The notes: generated from the letters alone by a model not told the origin. DNA of 64,000 nt from Coccinella septempunctata (GCF_907165205.1 NC_058193.1:27603521-27667520), one strand, 5' to 3'; counted from the first letter of the stretch, positions 49,973-62,689 are shown. Program-made: numbers and translations.

Positions 49973-50096
49973 CTGAAAATCTGACTTGTTCGAAGATAAT
50001 TGTTTTTTACCATTTCAATTCTTCCTTACGGCCTGCCCCACCACGTAAACTGTCAGATTATCCTGAATTTATTATCAGAGAAGCGTAGGGCATATA

Positions 50097-50780
50097 CAGG
50101 CTGAGCAAAATTCGTTGTTTACTCAGGGGATCTCGAGAACTATAGCAGCTAGGAGAAAACGGTTGACACATTCTCGATCTCTTTTTTCATGACTAATCCA
50201 AATCTGAAAACAGAATCAGCCTATCATCAAAAATAATAAATCCGATAAAAGTTTGCATTAAAACAAATGAAAGTTCACCTAATGATTCGAAATGAAAAAA
50301 TATTTTGAGCTCATCAGTGGATTCTACCTAAAAAAGTGCGTGTAGAAGGTTCAAGTTTTAACCCTCTAATGCCCGAGTTTTTTTTCCTTTTTTATAATTA
50401 TTTCCGTATAGTTTCAAATTAGCTTAAGTAATCTATATCTTTTTTTCGCAAATAGTTAACTGATTTACATTATCACCTGTTCTCACAAAATGAACCTATA
50501 CTGAAGGCGGACATGGGCAGAATAATTTTGTATCCACTTATATGCAACCAGTCTCAAGGCGGACTTGGGTATTAGAGGGTTAAATTTGTAACTTCAAAGA
50601 CAAAAAAGTTATGAGAACTTTACGAAATTGTTAAACTCAAAAACGAAGCATCGTAGGAGGTTGCGGTTTTCACCATTCTTTGTTTCTCCGAAAAAGAGCT
50701 ACGAAATGTGTCGTCCGTTTTCTTCTGGGTGCTATAGTTCCCGAGATCCTCTCAGTAGATAACGAGTTTTGCTCACCCTG
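50097..50780. mobile_element. Tc1/mariner-like MITE, family B, copy 2
   Basis: 684 bp including a nested insertion. TA at 50095-50096 and 50781-50782. The family C empty site at about 27790 (ATATACAGTATC) shows a single TA, so this is direct proof of TA duplication for family B. Termini CAGGCTGAGCAAAATTCGTT and, in reverse complement, CAGGGTGAGCAAAACTCGTT. Confidence 0.85.
50362..50579. mobile_element. piggyBac-type MITE
   Basis: 218 bp flanked by TTAA at 50358-50361 and 50580-50583. Termini CCCTCTAATGCCCGAG and, in reverse complement, CCCTCTAATACCCAAG. TTAA duplication with CCC termini is the piggyBac signature. The other family B copies lack it at this position (TTCAAGTTTCAGATCTGTAA). Non-coding. 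Confidence 0.85.
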
Positions 50781-50830
50781 TACAGTATCTTAATCTGACA
50801 CGCCCGAGTATGTACACCTGACGATTTTTC

Positions 50831-53800
50831 TAACAGCACGTTTGACGAACGCCCAAAATGTAGAAAATATACGTCAAAATAAGCCACTGCGTAGTTGGCA
50901 TTTTCTTTTTTTTGTAAAATACAGGTTAACCTATGAACCTTAATAATTCTGCAGCGAACACTTCAATCAGAATCTTCGTACCATTCAAATAATTCAAATG
51001 TAAGGTCAAAATCAGATAGGTATACCAAAAAACGTCGAATTTTTCAAATTATAAAAATCCGAAAGTTTGTTCTGTTTCAGGTCGTATGCCTTGGAACAAC
51101 CTGCCTTCTGTGGGAAAACCTTTTGTCGATTGTTTCGTAGTCGAGACCTTAACGGTAACTCAACATTCCCGTCAAATTCGAGAAAATAACTCATTCCTGA
51201 TAACGTTCTTCCATAGAGAGGTGCGTTACAAGTGTCGCAGAGCAGCATTTCGTGTTGACCATCAATCCAAATATAACTGTATCGGTCAATTAAGAACTCA
51301 AACATAGCGACCAAACGAAACCATATATCTAAAGTTTCGAAACTATTTCCCAATTGCCACCCAAGAGCGCATACAGACTGGCTGTCGCTCTGGAAGCCCA
51401 TATATTCCACTGAATCACTGTTGGTTCGAAGAAAAGCTCCACTGTGACGTAACCCACGCGTCCAAGGAACCCGTATGGGCTTCCCCATACGGCAATGCTG
51501 CCAGGTCAGATTAGAATTCAGCAGAATATTGACTCTCTAACAATCCATCTGGTTCAAATGTTCGTTTAAATTTTTTCTGCCTCTGTGGTCATGCCTTTGT
51601 TGAATGGCAGAAACATTATGTCCTGATGCAACAAAAATGGGTTGTTTCAGTGCAAGACCATACCCATGCAATGGGAAGTTGAGAATTCATCTAAAATGGG
51701 ATTTAATAAATAAAGAAAATTAATATTTTCGCTCTGATAACAAACAGTTCTGAAACCTTTTTTGTATTTAACTGAAAGAAGGATCATGGGGGTAGATGGT
51801 ATGATCATTTTTTCCTTCAAATAGTCTCACTCTTTCCAATTAAAGAGTGTACCACTAAAATGATCTGTCTCTCGACCCAAATTCCCCTTTGAAATCTCAG
51901 GAGAATTTTGTGAAATTCAATTGAGTTGGGGCTGTATAAATCTTCATATCGAATACCATGATTTTCTATTTCCCCACCTGGCAACATTGCTCACGGTTAT
52001 TTTACTACGCTGATGATGGAGTAAATGGATGACGACATCGACGAGTGCATGCTGCTGCTTTCTTTGGGTTCATCGTTCTCGAGGTCGTTGCATCTGCACT
52101 CTGCACAGAACATCAGGCATACGGTCGATTCTTTTTTGAGGCGACATGTTGCTATCGTGCAAACCGATGAGGAAAACGTCCGGAAAATTTTGTATCAGAA
52201 TTGGGTTTTGTATAGAATCCAAAATTAGGATTTGATCCAAGTTTTTCCAGTTATAATGAGGCATATAAGGTTTCATCCCCCATATTGGTTGATTATGCAT
52301 GCAGAGAACATCGGAAAGTAAAAAAAAATGCTCGGACTACTAGAGATGCCTTATGGTGGCATCTGATTTTGATGTTTCCAAAGAGTTTAGAAATCAGTCC
52401 ATAAGACTTGGTTCATATCGCTTTAAATTTCTCACGAAAACCTTGGTTTTCTAGTTGAATATGTTAGATTATGTGTTAACTAAACAGCATTTGCTGGAGG
52501 TTTTAGTTTTTTGCATAAGTTGAAAGAGAACAGCTGAAATGCATTGAATACTTGTGGAACTTCATGGTGACAATGCTCCAACTGATAAATCTGGTTTTAA
52601 AGATCTGTTCATTCATTTTGTTCTCAAATAAATATACATACTTGTCCATAATAAAAAACGAACAGCATTTTTTCAATTGCAACACTTCTTTTTCATCGAT
52701 TATGGTATGAATGAAAAGAAAGTAACGAACGAAATCTTAATTATAACTCTAATATTCCCTATCCGAAATTAGACCAATTATAGAATATAAAACCGATTCG
52801 TTTTGCAAAAGCACTAATGAAGAAAGGAAACATTGGTTTCCCCAGCTAACTCGGGTTCATTGTGACAATTTCGCCATATCCAGCAATGATAAATTGCGAA
52901 TTTATTATTGCCATTATGCAATCGTAGTCTTACGAGTAGGAACGACCAAATTAATGACGAATTAATGGGCAAGTTTGGGCAAAAAAACCCATCTTATATT
53001 CCACATTGCGCCTTTGAAACCCGGGGGCATATACTACGTCTACCTTATGCATTTATTCATTAGTTAGTAGCGGTTAGAATGGAGTTGAAAATTAGGTTCA
53101 TTCCTCCAGAGACTTCGACAGTTGTCCGTCGTTGTTATACATAACAACTGTCCCTCTCGTTAAGTGAACAAACGCAGAGATGAGGGTTCAAGAAGATCGG
53201 CATAACGATGCTGAGTAAGAATAATTTAAGCAAAGGTAGTCTCATGTTCTTGGAATACCTTACTTTCTGAGTTGATTCCGTAGTCAGACGATGAGTATAA
53301 CTTCTTTTGTGACCGAGCAATATCCTGGATTATGTCGGCTCATTGAGGCCATTGTGTTTCTTTTGATAACTGAATGTTCAGATGGGCGGAAGAATTTTGA
53401 ATTCTTATCTTCTGTGTCCCAAAACGACGTGACAGGCTATAAAATGCGAGGTAGCACTTTCTTAAGGAAGTGCATAATCTGGGCATTCTTAACAATATTT
53501 ACAGACTTTTGTGTGGTCAGTTCAATAGAAGTAATTTTCGATTATTTATGACTTTGAATGTTTCCGAAAGACTTTTATGGGGTGTACTGTGGTTTGATTG
53601 TAAGAGTTGTTAACCTTTCGCCGGTATTTACACAGCATGAAGGGTGGTTTTTGTATGAATCGTTTGAGACATTATTCATTGACAAGAAGGATTATCTAAA
53701 TCACAAGAGTAGATTTTCATGGTAAAATTTGGGTCTCTATGTTACCAGAAATGTTTATAGGTAGACGATAAGGTGAGACGATGTGACAGTTTCAAGGGAA

Positions 53801-54420
53801 TTTTAGGTTTCTTAGATAGTTGCCACTATTCAAGATTTTATCAAATTCCCTTAGTTCTTAGTTTCTCGGTGATATTTTTGTGAAATCCGTTTCAAAATAT
53901 GAACAATCAGTATAGTAGGTAAATTTGGTGTTCAAATTATTCAGATAGTACAAGTTTTGAGACTTTTACGTATATTCTTAGTTCGGAGATTGAAAATCCA
54001 AAATTTTTTTTCAACAGCGAGATAATGAGTCAGTTTTTAATTCTAATCTCATAATTGTCATTGTTCAAGTAGTTAAGGGGTGATCCAACAATAAGCTTCA
54101 TCTGTATTTTTGATGCAGATTTTATCCCTCTTCCACTATTTCATTTACCTTCATTCAAAAAGATGGTCCAAATTAAAAATGAACTTCGAGAATGAAAGAT
54201 ACCTTTCTATTGGAAATACTCTATTACTTATATGAATTTTTATTAATATAGGTAAGTAGAAACTTCAACGAATTTGAAAGTAAAAGGTTTCATCTCATGC
54301 ACACTTATTATTAGAATTTTCATTCTAGCCAAGAATTAGGAAGATCTATAATAGTATCTATAATTCTAATATTTGTGTACTGTAATACTCTTAATCCCTT
54401 GTTCGAATTCCATTAACATA
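50831..54420. other. Gene-free stretch, one 158-codon open frame
   Basis: A minus frame of 158 codons at 51012-51488 (MGKPIRVPWTRG at the start) has several Cys (LLCDTCNAPLYG) but no recognised domain; chance or transposon remnant are both possible. Otherwise AT-rich with no supportable feature; frames near 52.0 and 53.3 kb are short and unstructured. Confidence 0.35.
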
Positions 54421-54473
54421 TTTATTTTTTCAGGTAAATATTCCACTTCTAATTTGTCTGCCGCTGGGTGAGT
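54421..54473 (+). promoter_or_regulatory. Candidate recursive splice site / RS-exon 2
   Basis: TTTATTTTTTCAG|GTAAATA with the AG|GT junction at 54433/54434 combines a 3' and a 5' splice site. A second donor, CTGG|GTGAGT, follows 34 nt later (54467/54468). It has the same architecture and strand as the site at 25868-25928. If used as a 34-nt microexon from a phase-1 exon, the frame stays open (Lys-Tyr-Ser-Thr-Ser) and exits in phase 2. Confidence 0.5.
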
Positions 54474-57197
54474 AACTCTTACTTAAGAACTGTGAAATCG
54501 CAGGATGATCATCAAATATCATAGCTCTGAAGTTCCCCCAATAGTTCGTCCAAATCGTATAAATAAATCTTCACTCGAGTTGGCCTTGAATAAGAAGAAA
54601 GTATCTAATGGAAAGTTCATAAAAAACGAACTGCCTTTTACTTTTATTCGTCCAACTAGCTCTGATCGCTTTGCCCAAATCTTTACAGTGGAATATGACA
54701 TGAAAGAGAAAGTCATAGGTAATTGTTTGAGGTGAAAACATAATCTTACGAATAAAATCACTGACAACTCTCGGCGTTTGAGAAAGTTCAAGGTAGAATA
54801 GGACGTTGAAACCGAAGAATATACAACAGAAAAAGATCGTTGATTATTGTATGTTAATCGAAATTCTTCGCGGCGTGACCAGCATCTCAACTTTGTCCTT
54901 TCGAAAAAAATACGTCCATCGCCAGTTCTCATTCATACAATTCGTTTTCTAGTTTCTTGTTAAGACCGATTAAAATCTTCTGATTTTCTTGTTAAATTTA
55001 TTAATTTCAGTATTACAATAGAAAACAATCTCGCGTGGTTTCACGGAATTTAATCAATTTGATCATTAATTTTCATTAGATTATTGACCTGAAATTTCAA
55101 AATATTTTAGTGTGAAATTATACATCATCTTTGATGATTTTAAGGAAAAGGTGTAGGTACGGCTTATGTAAGGAAAAATCTGGTAGTGTAGAAGATTGGA
55201 ATAGTGTCGAAGTTTCGTAAATATAGAAACAAGATACGAATGCAATATCTACCATTCATTTCTCGAAAACATTCTCATGTCAATTACGAAATCTGGGTTT
55301 ATTAACCTGCTGCACATTGACCGCTTTTTTCGGTGAACTAATTAATATCCTATTGCAATGTTGTTGATTTCGTACGACCCAATACCGTATGCGTAGTATT
55401 GTTTTGTTTATGTAGTAGTAATGCAATCCTCTTTACGGTCATTCATTGGAGAACATTGTGCTGGGTGACCCGTTTTTTATATTGTCAACACTTCCTCGCC
55501 TCATATTTCGTTTTGATGTGCACTGTTTATGGTTGAGTTGAATAACGAAATCGTTTAATGCAATGAGTAGCCATTGTTGCTGATTGTTGTTTTTGTACGA
55601 TGCTCTTCTGCAACAAATGAATGAGTAAGGTCATTATATCCATTTTATAAGTCAAATTTTAATGCTCTGGCTTTCAGTTTAACCGAATATCAATGGCAAA
55701 CTACAAAATATTTGATTTCGATTTTAGGCTAAGACTAAATATTCCTTGATAGGAAGAAATCTGGTCTTTTTGATGCAGAAATAGGAATAACTTCAATGAA
55801 TTGCAACAAGTGGGTGTCAATTTTTGTAAATAAAAAGTTAATGCACTTTTGTTTGTTCACATCGAGGAACGGAGAAAATTTTGGTATTCCAATAAAAGTT
55901 TTTATAAAAAATATATCTTAATCGGTTGAAAAAATCTTAATCTATCTCGTGACAATGGGGAAAGCTTAGTGAAGTTTTCATAATTTGCATCCTTTGAGCA
56001 AATCTTCGATTACGTGTTTCTTGTGAAGATGTCAGTTTTTACTATGTTCCACGATGAAATGAACGTTTAGTCAATGTTTAAGGACATATTTATCTCATCC
56101 TTATAGCACGGTACAGTTTTTGTACATTTCAAATTGGTTACGAAGAACAGAAGGTGGATTTACTAACCTGCACATATATCCTCAAAATGAAAGGATTTAC
56201 ACAAAAAACCAATCTGTTTTCCCCAGAGAGGACTTTTTCCACCTAGTAAGTTGATAAATATATGAATTTCGATAACATTCACACAAAATTCATTCAGAAA
56301 ATGATTTCTGATTTCCAGTTCAAATTGGACAAGTTTTCTCAGCATCAATGTTGTATATTTAGCCATTGTATATAATGCAGAAGGCAAGATATCATAGTTG
56401 TGGCTGTCCATATAATCAATTTTCTTCTATTATGATTGTATAAAGAGCCAAGAAGTTCGGAATAAAAAAATATTGCTCCCTTTTATCAGCATAGTCGGAA
56501 TTTTTTTCATAAATACTAATAATTCTTGACATTTATTGACCTGAAATTGATAATAATTAACACACTTGAATCCTGTTTCGACGAACCATCTTCAAAATTG
56601 AGAAAAAACAACTAAAAACTGAGAAAAAAGGATTTATTTTACAAAAATCTCAAAATCCCCTTCAAAAATGACAATGACTGCATTAACATTTTACTTCGAA
56701 CTGTCATCACCATGTCGCTGCAATTTGTTTAAGCTGTTGAGTTGAGAGAGAACACCAATAATTCATTTCTGAAAAATTGCCCTGAAAATTGTTGAATAAT
56801 TCGAAGAAAAAACCTCCTTTGCTTATTACATTCCAGTGAACTTGTGAGTAACTTTTCTGTTATTTACTTCGACGAATTTAGAAATTCTTGACATTATTGT
56901 ATAATCAACGATTTCGAAAAACAACTCGACTTTTTGATGATATGAATAACAATTTTGTATATTGATGTTTCTAAGAAATCAACGTTAAAGGCTTGTTTTT
57001 TTATCTATTATAAATTTCATAAAAAAAGAAAAAACTTGATCTTACTCAGAAATCGTTTGTGAATAGTATCAACAATATTGGTTGAATGATATTATAATTT
57101 TAGAAATTATTATGGGTTTTTTATATACAGCATCTGAAACAAAAGGAATAAAACATTGTTTGTAGAAAATGCTTTTTGGTGAAAGGTATTGGGTATG
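54474..57197. other. Gene-free stretch
   Basis: An open frame on plus at 54505-54735 is bounded by CGCAG|G and CATAG|GTAATT, but its entry phase (2) does not fit the phase-1 exons upstream and the 3' splice tract is poor. A 137-codon antisense frame overlaps it. Nothing else recognised. Confidence 0.4.
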
Positions 57198-57199
57198 TA

Positions 57200-57806
57200 C
57201 AGGGTGGGCAAAATTCGTTGTCTACTGAGAGGATCTCGAGAACTATACCAGCTAGAAGAAAACGGATGACACATTTCCGAGGTCATTTACGGAGAAACAA
57301 AGAATGGTGAAAACCGCAGCCTCCTACGATACTTCGTTTTTGTGTTTGACAATTTCGTAAAGTTCTCATAACTTTTTTGTCCTTAAAGATACAAATCTGA
57401 AACTTGAACCTTCTACAGGCACTTTTTCACGTAGAATCCACTGATGAGCACAAAATATTTCTTCATTTCGAATCATTAGGTGAACTTTCATTTCTTTAAA
57501 TGCAAACTTTTGTTGAATTTATTATTTTTGAATTGGAAAAATAATTTTTGTCAGTAGATTCTGAGTACCTAAGAAGCTTCAAGTTTCAGATCTGTAACTA
57601 CAAAGACAAAAAAGTTATGAGAACTTTTCGGAATCGTCAAAATCTCCATTTCTGTTTATGACTCGAAATCTAAAAATGATAGGCCGGTTCTGTTTTCAGA
57701 TTTGGATTAGTCATGAAAAAAGAGCTCGAGAATGTATCATCCTATTTCTTCTAGCTGCTATAGTTTTCGAGATCCCCTCAGTAGACAACGAATTTTGCCC
57801 ACTCTC
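57200..57806. mobile_element. Tc1/mariner-like MITE, family B, copy 3
   Basis: 607 bp, TA at 57198-57199 and 57807-57808. Termini CAGGGTGGGCAAAATTCGTT and, in reverse complement, GAGAGTGGGCAAAATTCGTT. No nested insertion. Non-coding. Confidence 0.85.
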
Positions 57807-58299
57807 TACATTGTTTGTCAGGAGCTGTTTTTTTAAACATTTCGGCGAGCTCATATCATGCAGACTGCTTCCTGAGACATTAAATCAAATTCATCAGTGA
57901 AATTCTGACTGCACTTGAAAAATTGAAAAATACAAGAAAGAAGAAGCATTTTTTCGAGGAATTCATTATATTACACATGTTTTCGAGAAAAATGTTATTG
58001 AAAGATTACATTGAGGAATAGTCTGCAAACGTTTTCAGGAACAAAAAAAATGACGCAGTTATTTCAAGTAAGGAATAAATGGCCGTGAAAAATTTATTCA
58101 CAGATTCTGTTAGAATCATCGATATTTTATCATTTATCGCATTGTTCCAAAATTATTTCAGATTTCTTATTCCTCGGTCCATCTCGTATTCTCGTGCTTT
58201 CTGTGGTCTGAGAAGGTGATGAAAAAAATGAAAATATGATCGTCTAAAATTGACTGTTGAACAATTGACTCCATTTTCGTTCTTTTTTCGAAAATATTC

Positions 58300-58740
58300 T
58301 CTAGCAGTAGAGCCGTCGACATGCTTTACGGAAGATCCTCGCTGGTATCACGAAAACAAGTCGGGCACATATTAACTGTTCATTTTCTAGAAACTATATG
58401 GTTCTCGGTACCTTCTCCGAGCGTTCCAATGGCCGGCTAAAAACGCGGATTCCACCAAAGTCGTCGTTCTCCTGGTGCCCCGATATACCGATTTTACCCG
58501 CGGTTCGGACTTCCCCCGCGCGACCTCGACCGGTCGTAGACTCGCGGGCCGAATTTCTCGCCGTCCGGATGTAAGAAGAACGACGTCGACCGTGAAATTT
58601 CGAGAAGCGAAATCGTAAACAACCCATTACTTCATCGAACGTAACGAAGATACGTGTTTGTTATGTCAGATTTGGCGCGTCCACTTTCTTGGCCGTCGGT
58701 TTGCGGTCACGAGGCACGCTCTAATTTTCGCTAGGATGGT
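58300..58740. other. CpG-rich island
   Basis: Very GC- and CpG-rich against AT-rich flanks. A minus frame of 77 codons (58394-58627) is Arg/Ser/Gly-rich and unlike a folded protein. A promoter, enhancer or unspliced exon is possible; nothing decisive is visible. Confidence 0.4.
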
Positions 58741-58814
58741 ATCATTAGAATTTCTGATCAGAAAACATCCGAATCAGGACCCAAATTTTTTTTCACGGTA
58801 GCAACCAACGAAAG

Positions 58815-59490
58815 AAGGGTGAGTCGTAGAAATATTTCAACAGTTGATTCTTGAGGTCAAATGAAACACTTTTTTCCTTTTCCATTTTTTCCGAATCGGC
58901 TCGGTTTAAAAGATACAGGGTGTTGAAAAACCAGAATAATTTTTATTTTTAGTTCTATCTCACAAACGGTTTTATCGAATGAAATGAATTTTGGAATATA
59001 GTTTTTCATTTATTTGATGAACCTTTTTCGAATACAAAATATAACCCATGTCTTCCAGTTTTCTCATTATGACCATCACGTACCATAAAAATACAAAAAA
59101 TTCAAAAAAACCAACTCTAGAAACTGCGAGTTGGAAGCGATCTAATGAATATTTAAACGTTTTGTAAAATGAAAGTATTATTCATATTTTCACGTATAAT
59201 GAGCCGTTTTCGAGTAATTTGATGTCCAAAAATTAAAAAGTATATGTGAAATTTGAAAAATTTGGTGCTTTGGCTGAATTCAACTCTGTTCAGAAGGTCC
59301 GTAGTGTCACAGATTAAGCTAGTTATTCTGAAGATAATTTTTTTTTCCTGGGGTGGCACAGCTCATTGTGAAAACTTAAAATAGCTATATCTTTTTATCA
59401 GGGCCGAATCGGAAAAAATGGTATAGGAAAGTAGTGTTTCTCTTGACCTCAAGAATTTACTGTTGAAATATTTGTACGAGTCAAAGACTC
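58815..59490. mobile_element. Tc1/mariner-like MITE, family A, copy 3
   Basis: About 676 bp; termini AGGGTGAGTCGTAGAAATAT and, in reverse complement, GAGTCTTTGACTCGTACAAA are worn at both outer ends, so no target duplication remains. The interior GGGGTGGCACAGCTCATT block identifies the family. Confidence 0.75.
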
Positions 59491-61238
59491 GTATATCGGG
59501 AAGCCCATATTGAACAGTTCAGCCGAATATGTCCATGAATACACCGCCCTCAGTTAAGTTTTCTGTGGCTGTGACCATAAAATTGGATAGACTAATGAAT
59601 AATCACTCACAAATAACCAGTGATTTAGGAATGAGGACAATGCTTAAAGAAACGGATAGATTTATGATCACTCAATGCAACGGGCGTAGATGAAACTCTT
59701 TAAAAGTGATGGTGCAATGCAATAAATGACCAGAATGAACCAAACCTGACTATGGTGATATTGAAATTGTTCATCAATTGCTTCTAGGAATTGGATAATT
59801 AAATTTCTTTCAAATGTTTTCATCGACAGAAACCTCAATGTTTGAATAGTCTGTGACGGAAACAACAGATGGGAACTAAAATTAGATGTTAATAAATAAT
59901 TTTCAGATTTCTTGAATGGTTTATGGATTCTCAAATAAAATCGCAATGAACAATTTATTAGGCACAATTCATGAAATGTCAACATTATTAGTCGAATAAT
60001 CGAATTTTAGTTTCTTTTTGTTGTTTCTGTAAGTCACAGATTAATCAACAGTTATAAATTGTTCTCCCTTACTTCGATTTTTTTTTTATAACTCTGAAAA
60101 TTTTTATTCTTGCTGTTAGATTTTTCTGAAGAAATCCCTTTTTTTCTTACATAGAATCGACTGAAATAATAAAAAATGATCTTGTCGTAAACACCCTGTA
60201 CATACATACATACAGCAAACAGTGATATAATACTACACAATGGCAGAATTGAAAACAGTAAAGATTTTTTCGAAATTAACGGTATAAATAGTCAAAACAC
60301 TGTGACCTCCCATTTTCACCATTTTTTTCATAAGAATCCCAATAACTCATAAACCGTTGGATTTTTACCCAAGGTATGACACACCGTTGAAAGTGCCATT
60401 AACCCTTTCCAGCCCAATGATGCCATATGGCATCATTGGGTTAACAGTGTCCATTTCATTAAAACAGAAAGCTATTTCACAATGAGCTCTGTAGGATTTG
60501 GATCTATCGTTCATTGGTAGATGACATTACCAAAATTTGGGTCAGTTACAGAAGTTTGATAAGAAGGAATTTCATTTATGTTCAGTCGGCAATACGGTTC
60601 GCCAAAAGCCACGTGCATAAGTGATTATTATTAATTTTTTTACTGTTATTATCACCCAAAATTCGACCATATCTGTGTAAACGGTAAAGTTGCCCTATGT
60701 CTAACAAAAGATAAAAGTTGTTTCACCTCATTTCATGTAAATAAATAATATAACTCTTTGATTCTTCTAATTTCATTTATTATTCATTCCAAAGTGCCTA
60801 ATACATATGCCCACTGACTCCATGTCATCAAGTCAATATTTTACTAAAGACTTGAAAAAAAATTTTTTTCCTCACCAATGTGTTCAGTATACTTCTTATA
60901 CATAATTATTGTTAAGAAATATTTTTTTCCTTTCAAAATTCCAATAGATATATTCTTCTTATTTAAGTCACCACCTCCTAACAGAATTAACACAGATGAA
61001 GTGAAGAATTATTTGCAGGTCCATATTGCCTTTGATACCCCGAAAATTCTTATCAGATTCAAATTGTTGCAAGTGACATGGGTTGTATTGTCCCGTTCTT
61101 TCGAAGAAACGCACCATTATCGAAGACCTTACAGATGACACAAAAAACAAGTATAACCTTGCAATATTTCCGATGAACGTCTCTATCGTCTCGCCCTTGA
61201 AACCAATGTGCAAAAACTCGACACAATTCTCTCTACAG
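59491..61238. other. Gene-free stretch
   Basis: No gene recognised. Contains the perfect palindrome listed at 60413-60440. A lone CACCCTGTACATA terminus near 60190 is probably the end of a Tc1/mariner-like element. Confidence 0.4.
60413..60440. repeat. Perfect 28-bp palindrome between TTAA sites
   Basis: The half-site CCCAATGATGCCAT is followed without spacer by its exact complement. TTAA occurs 10 bp before it (60399-60402) and again directly after the GGG (from about 60441). CCC ends against TTAA suggest the remnant of a piggyBac-type terminus; the palindrome could also be a protein-binding site. Confidence 0.8.
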
Positions 61239-61302
61239 GTTACCACCACCGTCTCGGCCATGACGAATCCCAAGGAGATTCCATTCTCAACGTTCGGGGG
61301 AT
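61239..61302 (+). CDS. Candidate internal exon
   Basis: A pyrimidine-rich 3' splice site (TTCTCTCTACAG|G at 61238/61239) and a donor (GGGGGAT|GTAAGC at 61302/61303) bound 64 nt that are GC-richer than the flanks. Joined to any phase-1 upstream exon (A at 15797, B at 33605), the frame continues open as Gly then YHHRLGHDESQGDSILNV and exits in phase 2. A second frame (VTTTVSAMTNPKEIPF) is also open, so the reading is not proven. No domain is recognisable. If real, the intron from exon A would exceed 45 kb. Confidence 0.35.
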
Positions 61303-62004
61303 GTAAGCACCCCCCGCGCCCATTTTACGACTGCGAAGCCCTCAAAACAAGTTGAGAAGTTGACCGTCTGTTGACAGCTGAAAAAAGATCAGCAATCATT
61401 GCGTTTGACCTTCTCGCATTAGTGCCCAAATGACTTTACGACCGCTTATGATGCTGGTGGGTATTTATTTTGGGTTTTGGGAATCCACCACAAATCACAG
61501 GGGCGTCGTAAATCGGTTATCAGTTCCGGAGGAGCGGATTATGGTGGCTTTTTGGTTTGGTGCATTCTTGAACGATGAATTCGGTTGTCCGTCGAGATTT
61601 ATGCTTCGCGTTGTAGGAAATGCAACTTGAAAATTACATAGTTAACCATGTCGAAAGATGAAGTCTCTGGGATTGTAAAGAGTCGAGGAAGAATTAATGG
61701 TCAACGCTGTTCTTTTACATGGTTAGTTCATTACGGATTAGTGGGGTCCCTGGATATTGTTTCACGTTTTGTACAGTGAACACCTAACCTACTGAATGAC
61801 ATTTTCTGTAGGGCTTTAACACAAAACGATTGTTGGTCAACTACTGGCGATTTGAGGATGGAGTATATTCCGGATAGATTATACTAATAATGAATTGCTT
61901 AACATGATCACGGAATGAAACTCATTTTACATGGGTAAGACGCTGAATGCTGCAAATCATATACTTATATTCCATTCACTTTTATTTTAGCACTCGGTTG
62001 GCCA

Positions 62005-62240
62005 TGGAAATTTGACACATTTCACTCAGTATAGTACGAAAATGTGGGGTTATGAAGCTTGTCAAAACATTTTTGGGCTTAAAATCAACGCTATGTTTCC
62101 TGTTCTACGTAAAAGTTTCTGTTATTACGTATTTTATCACAATGTCGAATCTCTTCGGAAAATATGCGACGAACATAATTGAAGTTTATACAAACTGATT
62201 GAATGCATACCAAATCCAGTTATTTGCATGGAAAATACAA
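62005..62240. repeat. Dispersed repeat H, copy 2
   Basis: About 235 bp homologous to 37885-38130 in the same orientation. Shared blocks include AGTACGAAAAT, AATCAACGCT and CCAGTTATTTGCA. No termini recognised. Confidence 0.65.
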
Positions 62241-62689
62241 GAGATCAGTATAATATCATAATATGCACTAGCTTGAGGAGAGTTAATGTTCGTTATCTTC
62301 TTTGGCTGAAGTTTGAATACGTTACATCAGTTGTAGATTTCAAAAATATTAACCCGAAAATGAAATGCATATGATGCAGTGGTTGGGAATGGGTATCTCC
62401 CGAAGGAATTAACAGATCATTACAAGAATGTTAAACTCTTCAACAAAAATAATCTTGCATCAATATAAGCAAAAGGAATTAAAGAAAGTTTCAAGTCAAG
62501 ATGAACTTCACCTTTAAACAAAAATTTCACATGAATCAACAATTAACAGGACAACTGGCTCGTATTTGTGACTGTTCATCTTAATGCATCGATATAATAA
62601 TAATAATTAGGTATTTATTGGTACCTTAAGACATTAACAATGTATAGGACAAGTCAAATGAAAAATAGAAAAATCAATTTTCGGGAACT

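Larger units (their letters stand above)
49197..50830. mobile_element. Family C element, copy 2, carrying three nested insertions
   Basis: Left terminus AGTTGGGGAGCCCAAGAGGG as in the copy at 26774. The right terminus is missing: homology stops after CACCTGACGATTTTT at about 50830. Aligned to the complete copy, it holds a foldback element at 49345-49972 and a family B MITE at 50097-50780, the latter itself holding a piggyBac-type MITE at 50362-50579. Subterminal motifs of the TCTGACACG type are retained. Confidence 0.75.

Noticed and set aside
54241..54258. AATATAG|GTAAGT as a third ratchet site
   Set aside because: The preceding tract is A-rich, not pyrimidine-rich, so the 3' splice site is poor.
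54504..54718. Possible exon with acceptor-like and donor-like borders
   Set aside because: Weak pyrimidine tract and an entry phase (2) that does not fit the phase-1 exons; entering in phase 1 meets a stop at once.
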